Shown here piece after piece: positions 57,601 through 64,000 of a stretch of 64,000 nucleotides of DNA (positions are counted from its first letter, which is position 1; every line of letters begins with the position of its first letter). The stretch spans positions 31,062,001-31,126,000 of the forward strand of contig NC_091976.1 of assembly GCF_036711975.1 (NCBI RefSeq). The letters run 5' to 3'. A model generated the notes under the pieces. That model searched no databases. It was not told the origin of the DNA and saw nothing but the letters and a program-made list of their open reading frames with translations. Both the position numbers and the translations under genes were made by a program. The DNA is from Onthophagus taurus. Taxonomy: Eukaryota > Arthropoda > Insecta > Coleoptera > Scarabaeidae.

Positions 57601-60184
57601 ACTGTTGCCATAGTGTGTAATATATCCAATATTTGACATTTTTTCTTGGTATGGGGTACTTCTTTTTGTGGACTGAACGAATTTTTTGAATGTGGTATGG
57701 AACGAGGAGGAATAACCAAGATGAGCATCTGGCCATTGCATCCCACGAAGACTCTGATTGAATTCAAGTATTTTCTCTGTTGTAATTAATCTTATCTTTT
57801 TCATATTTGTTATGATTGTGATTTTTGTTGTTACTTTAGCAATCTGCGCTAATTATCTATGCAGGTTGCGGATCCTGATGATACTCTAGAACAGTGATGG
57901 CGAACCTATGACACGTGTGTCAGAGGTGATACGCGAATTGATTTTGAATGACACACCTCCATTGAGACAAGAAATTTCATAATTGAATTTATAATTATTA
58001 GTTAATTAGGTTTTATAGTTAGGTTAGCTAGTTTAGCAGGTTACATCTTTCGCGATTTTTTCATTTTACCAGCCGCGTAATGGAAAATAAAAAAAATAAA
58101 AAATCAAGATTGGATGATAACAAGTGCGGAAGTACCAGTAGCCGACCTTTCCAGGATATATGGACATAGATGTACGGAATTGTCATCAGCAAGATATTAT
58201 GTTGCTTATTCCATAGCTCAACATGGAAAAGAAAGGATAGATAGCTCAACATAGAAACGTTCAGTGACTTAAACATTGATATCTCTAAAATTGTGTCCAA
58301 ATATGGTTTGAAAAAATTCGAAGGATTCGTCAAATTGTTTATGGAAACTGTTAGACATCTTATTGTATCATTCTATTACATTATCCATCAGGAGGTATTG
58401 TGTGCTAAATCAAGATTTTCAGAACTGAATAATGTAATGTCTGATGTAACAAAAATTGTTAATTTTATCACTGCTCGACCTCTCCATAAGCCAAAATTTT
58501 CTGCACTTTGGTAAGAAGGATCGTGGCAAACTTTCCCCAGATTAATGATGATAAGTGGATCAGTAATTTGATGTTTTTACAGATTTGTCTGTTCATATGA
58601 ATGAACTAAACTTAAAATTACAAGGTTTTGGCAACTTACAAATATTTTCTTCGGTTAAAAAGTATCTTGAGAAGACCATTAATGCAACGGAGTGTATACT
58701 TTTTTTACCAGAATATAATAATTCATTATCTGAATAGTTCGGCAAAAGATTTAATCAATTTAGAAGACTGGAAGAGAACATTATGTAGTTATTTACAATA
58801 CTTTGGATTTAAATGATTTCCAATGGTTGGAAATTGAAAATTTAGAAATGAGCTGGTAGAATTTCAAGAAAAAGTTTGGAGTCATATATTCGTTGAGTTA
58901 AGAGTGAAGCTTGAAAATTTGGAGTGGAATTGTTTAAATAATGAAGAAGAGTGCAACTACGAACAGGAAATTTTGAATACTACAGATTTGGCAGTAACAT
59001 TTACTAACATAAAGAATCTAGCAATGGCGTTATTAATAATATATTCTTCAATGTATTACTGTGAGATGTTATATTATAGATATAGCATACTATTAAAAGT
59101 TTTGAAAATTTTGACATTTCCAGTTCAAAAGGTTCGCCATCACTGCTCTAGAAGAACTAGAAAAGATGTCTTCCATTCCAAACATATTGAATCTTGGTTG
59201 CTATGCATAAAATTTATGTTAAAATTTGCTGATTTCAAACTAAAGTGTGATGTCAAAGTTATAAAACGTATATAAATGAGCTTATAAGTTTTATAACATC
59301 AAAGATTAGAGCCAGATGGGGATGCTTCAAATATTGTGGGTAATTCCGCTTTCTAAATTGCTTCCAGGAACTCTGAATGCATTACGACATCGTTCCATCC
59401 ACTTCTAAAGGGAGCTTTTAATGTGTTTTGAAATTTCTAACGATTTTGGGAAGTTACTATTATTAATTTAAACTTTGTTTGCTTTTGTGAAGTAAAACAA
59501 GGAAACGTTTAATTACTTAATTGGTTTAGAAATTGTGTTGTGACATCAAAGACGTGATGGAGCGTACGAAACTGTGTTAGGCAGCATCCAAATCGAATCA
59601 CGTACTCGGCCGGGTTCATTAAAGGCCCCCTACCGGAAAATTAACTTACCCTTTGACGGCCGAGTTACAAATCTTGAAATTACTTCCATTCTTTCTCATT
59701 ACATCGAACTTGGACTTTACACAAGACATTGGCGAATATTTCCCCGGGGTTGGGTTGGGGAATTTATCTCGATTTCCCGAAGGAAGGGAATTCGCGGCGG
59801 GATATAAGTTGCAAGAAAATCCGGTGATGATGGGGACAACGTATAAAACTTTGTATCTAATGGGACACGAAACGAAAAAGGAGGCAACCCCAGCAGACGC
59901 ATAAATCTTTCGCGACATCCCTTTTTATCTAAAATTGGAGACGGTATTTTTCACTTTGTAATACACTTGGGACTATACACGCGTCTCAGAAAGCTCTATT
60001 TTATGGAAGAAACGTGTTCAAATAAAAACTATTTCTAAATTCATCTTACCTTGTAGTGAATATGCAGGCACCAATTGATGTGGAAGTTTATCGTAATAAC
60101 CTCTAACACCAGGCCGAGACGTATTGTGCAGATCCAGAGATTCGAACAGGTCGAAGTATTGATTTAAGGGATCGAGGCCAGTAG
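45662..60184 (-). CDS. NELL: NELL-type secreted protein (TSPN, vWC, EGF), 5' end missing
   Basis: Minus-strand exons: 60184-60050, 54982-54558, 54338-54183, 54106-53978, 53842-53749, 53690-53502, 53391-53272, 53204-52944, 52891-52655, 52602-52004 and 45820-45662. All junctions are in phase; 833 residues are visible. Order: TSPN/laminin-G-like part (SRPGVRGYYDKL, FTISAYVRQEV, DTQLWVGQR), coiled coil (LLQDTVVELRRRLTELSER), vWC1, vWC2, EGF-like 1 to 6, vWC3, vWC4 and a last partial vWC. EGF 2, 3, 5 and 6 have the D-x-DEC or equivalent start and the C-x-N-x4-Y/F-x-C-x-C pattern of calcium-binding EGF. This is exactly the NELL1/NELL2 plan: secreted, homotrimeric glycoproteins. The signal peptide exon lies upstream and was not found, and the first visible exon needs one more base from it. 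The last exon ends in a serine/aspartate-rich tail. Confidence 0.9.
45950..48343. repeat. 267-bp satellite in NELL intron, part 1
   Basis: The phrase 'gataccatgacatataaaa' recurs at 46247, 46513, 46781 and 47048 and onward, a period of 266-268 bp and about nine copies. Each unit also carries 'tctaatcgattaaaaacatc' and 'aaagctaattggtgtaattc'. Confidence 0.95.
48398..48433 (-). ncRNA. Hammerhead-ribozyme-like motif (left arm)
   Basis: Minus strand: stem I ACTC/GAGT, core CTGACGA and GAAAC, a short GC-rich stem II preceded by an unpaired T, and self-complementary ACCGGT as a possible intermolecular stem III, with GTA at the cleavage position. Confidence 0.5.
48587..48622 (+). ncRNA. Hammerhead-ribozyme-like motif (right arm)
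   Basis: Plus-strand twin of the previous motif: ACTC (48587-48590), CTGACGA (48591-48597), GAAAC (48609-48613), ACCGGT (48612-48617), then GAGT (48619-48622). Confidence 0.5.
48676..48955. other. Unique spacer between satellite halves
   Basis: AT-rich, with a short direct repeat ('aaaataaacgatcatcacaa' at about 48861 and 48906). Not part of the foldback or the satellite; origin unclear. Confidence 0.4.
48956..50745. repeat. 267-bp satellite in NELL intron, part 2
   Basis: Same unit as part 1, about seven copies, but more diverged. Copies here read 'aaaatggttctaatcgattg' where most units in part 1 have 'aaaattgtggtaatcgattg'. The last copies are truncated. Confidence 0.9.
50746..51533. other. 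NELL: NELL intron, no repeat structure seen
   Basis: Mostly single-copy looking AT-rich sequence. A short 'gcctgattaaggcgagatcg' recalls the satellite at 15640-18870. No exon recognised. Confidence 0.4.
51534..51587 (-). other. NELL: Candidate alternative exon of NELL
   Basis: A good acceptor (cccttgcag) opens at 51587. The frame gives VPFCAHL and then meets a donor (ctg|gtgagc) after 21 nt. Both edges are phase 0, so the 21-nt piece could be included or skipped between the exons ending at 52004 and starting at 45820. Without a splice the frame stops at 51534, which would make an alternative C-terminus. Skipping gives CVSCDCK followed by DGSLCC, a more natural vWC pattern, so the main form probably omits it. 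Confidence 0.35.
54983..55374. other. NELL: NELL intron, left part
   Basis: No exon, repeat or transposase motif recognised in this stretch. Confidence 0.3.
55375..55560 (-). pseudogene. Mariner transposase C-terminal fragment
   Basis: Minus strand: ENREQLVARIMDAAETIRAD is followed by a stop, then SRATTAILRRARLCIQQLSG and HFEQLI. This is the helical C-terminal end of HTH/DDE_3 transposases of the kind found at 11157-11893. No terminal repeats were recognised. Confidence 0.5.
55985..57804 (-). pseudogene. Jockey-like LINE reverse-transcriptase remnant
   Basis: Read on the minus strand in order: pre-RT text (ITTEKILEFNQSLRGMQWPD, 57804-57483), the RT active site FADDTSLLVTSR (about 57340), then KEWFVSNKLRLNGKKTQSL, LKFLGLNIDSHLKW and YFSHFNSILQYGI (57269-56976). 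After about 600 bp of unrelated sequence comes the C-terminus SDIHQHDTRQKNRI and YMCIKLYNKLPP (56304-56056). The 3' end at about 55985 has a TTATTG-type tail. Frameshifts and the internal insertion show it is dead, although FADD is intact. Confidence 0.75.
57892..59145 (+). mobile_element. hAT element with TIRs and perfect 8-bp target duplication
   Basis: Ends 'cagtgatggcgaacct' and 'aaggttcgccatcactg' are inverted, flanked by ctctagaa on both sides (57884-57891 and 59146-59153). This is a textbook hAT insertion, 1,254 bp. Frames inside are broken: MENKKNKKSRLDDNKCGSTS then a stop; PRINDDKWISNLMFLQICL; FPVQKV at the end. The order resembles the hAT-derived GTF2IRD2/FAM200 group. The TSD and ends are clean although the ORF is not, so it moved once and then decayed, or moved as a non-autonomous copy. 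Confidence 0.85.
59154..60049. other. NELL: NELL intron, right part
   Basis: Between 59574 and 59920 the sequence is less AT-rich and open in several frames on both strands (for example MSRKIYASAGVASFFVSC on the minus strand from 59918). None has recognisable motifs or fits the NELL exon phases. I leave it unassigned. Confidence 0.35.
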
Positions 60185-62541
60185 CTGCAACAAAAAAAAA
60201 TTGGGATGAGTAATAGAAATGCCATTAGCATTTATTTCTGGGAGAGGGGATTAATTTTAAGGTTGAAGCCCGCTTCAGCTTGGTCAATAACCCTTCGTAG
60301 AATGGGGTTAATATTGCAATCTTCTTTTAGTGCAAGATTTTATCGCAGAAAGATTTGTGTTTGTGTTGAATGAAATCGATTTTTGTCGACTAAAATTATT
60401 GATCTTTCTAAAAATGTCTTGTAAGTTGGGTTTTCTTTATTAATTCTTTTTTTTCTTTGTGATTTATTACTGCGGCTAAAAGAATAGTACTTCTATTTTA
60501 GATGACCCAGAAACACACATGTGATGATGCAATTTTAAATTCTCTTACATTGTTGGTTCCAAATATGTTAATATTAAAGCATAAAGAATCGAATAATAAG
60601 ATTCATTTTTATTTTGGTTTGAATTGGTTTGAATTGGTGGAGGCGCTCAATTCAATTTAATACCTTTGAGCGTTGTTACACAACTAGGTGGAGGACAGGT
60701 TATTTGCTCAATTCAATGCAATGAAAAGGGGTTGTGAAGGGTTCAGTTTGTTACGTAACGTATTCGACCCCGACATAGAGGTCACTGCGTTACCCCGAAA
60801 ACTGTGGCAACGTCCTGTGTGTCTGAACGTGAATTTATAGCCGGCGCTAGTTTCAGCCTTTCAGGCGCCCGTCTATTCTCTATCTCTATCTGTTCCCCTC
60901 TGACAGTTGGCACTCTTTGACCCGAATGTATCTGCCAAACACAATTGTTCCAACTTTCACTGCTTCGATAATCAATTTTGCATTATTTTTGCTTCGATTT
61001 TTGTTATGACTAAAATAAATACACTTCTATAATAGACACCCTTTTAACGTGCACTTCCCCAATCTGTTTCCGGTATTTTGAACACCCCTTGTAACTTACA
61101 TCACCTGCTGTCGTTCCCACCCGATCATTGACTCACTTTCCCTAGTGATTTCAAAACGAAAAAATTCCTTTTTTTTTGTTCGAGTTTATATCGCAACTTT
61201 TAATTCCTTCACACTACGATTAGTTGTTTCGTAATAAATGCTAATTTTGCACACGGTAGAATGGAAAGAGCCAATTTATCGAGTGAATGAGGTTGCTACC
61301 CTCGCTAAGTAATAATTTTACTCGTCTGGGTCGACTTAATGGATTGGTATGAAACACGCAAAGGTCATAGACAAACTTACTCGCATTAGACAAGCTATTT
61401 CCAAGATATATAATTGATTCGAATTATCAATTTGTACAATCAACACAGAAACTTAAATCGCTAAAGAAAAATTCTCCGCAATGTCGAATCGATTGAAACG
61501 AGACACAATCAACGTTCTCCATTGTGGACACTTGGAGTAGTTCTCCCCGGCATATAAGACATAGAAATCAATATCGGGGTGCCGAGAGAGGAGGCCTGAC
61601 CCAGCAGCTAAAAACGTCATCGACTAGAAATCGGCCAAAATGATGATGTAAAGAAATAAAAATCAAACAAACGACCCAAATTTATGTTTCTGTGTTTTAC
61701 CGTTGTCGAGCGTCGAGAATCGTTACGCGAGTATTGAACGCCCCCATAACCAGATCCAACCCGTTTTAGGTGCGCGACAAACGTCGATGCTAGTCTATGT
61801 TAGGTTCGGCGAGTTCAAACGTGTACGCACCGGCGTTGACCATAAAACGGACCAGCCATTAACCAGTGTTAGTTCTACGTCCAGCGGATTTTGATTGATG
61901 GCTTTTACCCACCTTAGTTAATAGGTGGGCAAAGTTAATGAACCCAAGACGGCAAACTGAATGGTTTAATAAAATTTATCGATCCCATTTCTCAAGTAAA
62001 ATAGAAATTATAAAAATAGAACTATAAATGGAAATGATTATTGATCGTTGAATAGAAGATCTATCCTTGTAAGCGGATTTAAGAGGTCGGACTTGCGAGG
62101 AAGTGGAGTAGAAGATCTTAAGCATTACTGATACTGAGAAGTGGTCATCCAGAAGTGGTGAAGTAGCACGTTCGATATTCGAAGAAGACTCGGAAATAAC
62201 TTGCTAAATGCACTTTATCTCTAATAAATGCGTGTGGTCTTCTCCAAAAACATAAACTTATCAATTTATTGACCATTAATTCATTAATACACATAATTAA
62301 GAATTAGATTAGAACTATCTTTAAATTTAATATTCTCAGGAAAATCTGCTACAAAATTAATCGAACAACATTTTTTTTGAAACTAAGAATATAAAAAAAA
62401 AGAACAATGAATTTTTGGAGTAATTCAAAGAGAAATTGAAATAAGCGTGGTTTACACTGCATTTATTCAGAGTTATTTATGTCATTTTTGCAAGAATTGC
62501 ACCAATTATTGCCATAATCATCAAATCACGCTCTCTGTAAC
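60185..62541 (-). other. NELL: Upstream NELL intron or promoter region
   Basis: The exon at 60184 begins in phase 1, so at least one coding exon with the signal peptide lies further up (higher coordinates). I found none with a signal sequence. The CpG-richer stretch 61690-61900 ends on the minus strand in a plausible donor (acaacg|gtaaaac at about 61700) and could be a non-coding first exon, but a start there would give the wrong phase. Confidence 0.3.
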
Positions 62542-62712
62542 TACAGTGTGTTAATTAATTATCGTACCCAACCTCATCATTGCAAGTATGCAACCAATAT
62601 CACAATATTAGTAATGCAATACACGATTTGCGGATGCAAATATATTCAGTGTGATATTGGTTGCATACTTGCAATGATGACATCGGATACGATAATTAAT
62701 GAACACACTGTA
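62542..62712. mobile_element. 171-bp palindromic MITE
   Basis: Ends 'tacagtgtgttaattaatta' and 'taattaatgaacacactgta' are inverted. The arms share 'attgcaagtatgcaaccaat' in inverse and meet around 62627. Short, non-coding, flanked by AT-rich sequence. Confidence 0.8.
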
Positions 62713-62802
62713 TATTTTGCTAAGTCGATTTAAGACTTTATTTTCATTACTTTTTTTACTTGCCGCTAACTCAATTGTGCTTTTACTTTGCTGGTTGGGA
62801 GA

Positions 62803-62842
62803 ATAAAGCCGAGGTCGCTTGCGGCCGAGGCAGTAGCTGGAT
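62803..62842. repeat. Dispersed piece of the higher-order satellite
   Basis: 'aagccgaggtcgcttgcggc' followed by cgaggc is the monomer start of the array at 15640-18870, here as a single short copy about 44 kb away. Confidence 0.75.
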
Positions 62843-63265
62843 TTCCATTTATATTTATCATCTGCGAAAATGAAACCGAGATCTTTTTGTATCCATGACA
62901 TTAGCTTGGGCACAAAAAAAGAGGGGCATTAACTGGACGTTTTAATTTTGCCGACTTAAATAATGAAGCCGAGGTTGCCTTCAAGAACAGAAGATCTCAG
63001 CCTTGATTAGGGTTATTAAAACACCATATCAGCATATTCTGCAAGAGTCAATATGTGGGGCATTATCAACAACTTAGTCGACACGTCAACCAAATAATGT
63101 TAAATGTCAAACATTGACGTGCGTGAAGTTTTTGCATTAACTGTCTGTATCCCAGTTACCTTTGAGAATTGAGCACATGTTTTTAGGAACTTTTCTGCTT
63201 AAAATGAACAAATCTATAACATATTAACGTATGTACCATTCCTCATGAAACACCCTGTATGTATT

Positions 63266-64000
63266 ATTCCCTCCGTTCAGAAATAAGTGTCCGATATCGA
63301 TTTTTTTCAAAAATTTCGCGGTCTTACTTTTTTAAACGTCAGTTATCGTTTTGAAAACACTTATAAAGGTTAAGTTTTTCACTGCCATTAAAAAGTTTTG
63401 TAATTTTTCCTACAGTAAAGAGGACCTCGCATAAAGATCCGGTTTAAGAAAATAGTGGGAGAAGGAAAACATTTTGACAAGAAACGGTCGTAAAAGACCA
63501 AAGTTAAGTCCCAACACAAGGCAAGCCGTTTATCATGCGTTACAGGAATTGAGTAAGAATAGCAAACTGAAACAAGGCTAATTTAGATGACAGCGAACAA
63601 ATTTAGTGTATCCGTAAAAACTGTAAGCCGAATTTGGCATCAAGCCCGAAACTCATTAGCCGATGGTGCTGAAGTAGTTGAAAACCGAAAAATATTGAGA
63701 TGGCGCTAATAAAGTCAGTACCATTAACCATTACATAATCGACGTAATATTCGTACGTTGGCTTCTTATATCAGCTGTAGCTCATTCACGTTGGAATCAT
63801 TCTGAAAATAAGAACTTGGATGGAAAACTTGGCATTTAGCCTTTTGTGTTTTTGGAACCTGCTAAACGGAGCAGTAAAAATTGGACCATTGAAAAGAAAG
63901 TGGTTTCTAATGTAACTAGAGATGAGTATAAGAACATGATTATTGGAAAATTGCCCGAAATTTAAACAAAATGGCCAAAATCCGGTTCAAAATCAAAATA
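63266..64000 (+). mobile_element. Plant-type mariner-like element, decayed, cut by window edge
   Basis: The left end 'ctccgttcagaaataagtgt' is close to the end sequence typical of plant MLE/Stowaway elements. The transposase runs on the plus strand in pieces: RGRKRPKLSPNTRQAVYHAL, then NKFSVSVKTVSRIWHQAR, then NIRTLASYISCSSFTL, then SSKNWTIEKKVVSNVTRDEY and EI-stop-TKWPKS. This series matches the order of the plant-type MLE transposase up to just before its second catalytic aspartate. Several frameshifts and stops; the right half lies outside the window. Confidence 0.65.

Noticed and set aside
61690..61760. First coding exon of NELL (frame beginning MGAFNTRVTILD)
   Set aside because: It has no signal peptide, and its donor leaves phase 2, whereas the exon at 60184 needs phase 1.

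Overview
This is AT-rich eukaryotic nuclear DNA with GT-AG introns, some of them very short (about 50 nt), and it is packed with TA-flanked inverted-repeat transposons and tandem satellites. The gene set (a harmonin homologue, a NELL-type secreted vWC/EGF protein, a RasGEF, a dsRNA-binding protein and a RING protein) and the mobile elements (Tc1/mariner, hAT, jockey-like LINEs, Penelope-like) suggest an insect. A beetle is my guess, because NELL is kept there but is absent from Drosophila as far as I recall; the species itself cannot be read from the sequence.

Layout. Positions 1-6250 hold a minisatellite, a 190-bp satellite and the 5' flank of the first gene. From 6251 to 26077 (+) lies the harmonin (USH1C) homologue: 11 coding exons, two PDZ domains and a long proline-rich tail. 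Its introns hold nested transposons, foldback elements and three repeat arrays. A CpG-rich internal first exon near 19970 predicts a short isoform without PDZ domains. Positions 26345-30070 are non-coding repeats, mainly a 173-bp satellite of about 17 copies. A 10-exon RasGEF gene lies at 33726-30575 (-). After a MITE and a Penelope-like fragment comes a head-to-head pair: a three-dsRBD protein at 38159-36847 (-) and a tandem-RWD/RING protein at 38770-39849 (+). Their shared 610-bp spacer contains a direct duplication of about 220 bp. Positions 40384-43350 are repeats. From 60184 down to 45662 (-) lies a NELL gene that lacks its first coding exon(s); it has a TSPN/laminin-G part, a coiled coil, vWC domains and six EGF domains. 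One intron carries a 267-bp satellite and another carries LINE and hAT remains. The right edge holds a broken mariner whose fragments resemble the plant-type MLE transposase.

The most notable non-genic signals are as follows. (i) Five hammerhead-ribozyme-like motifs (CUGANGA ... GAAAC with a pairing stem I) occur in two foldback elements and at one end of a Penelope-like fragment. (ii) In two places a TA-targeting element sits at the exact centre of a palindromic element. (iii) An AT microsatellite acts as a landing pad for a chain of TA elements. (iv) A satellite unit resembles the terminal region of a mariner found elsewhere in the window. (v) A satellite shows 500-bp higher-order organisation. 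The genes do not form an operon or a shared pathway. The only arrangement that suggests co-regulation is the divergent dsRBD/RING pair.
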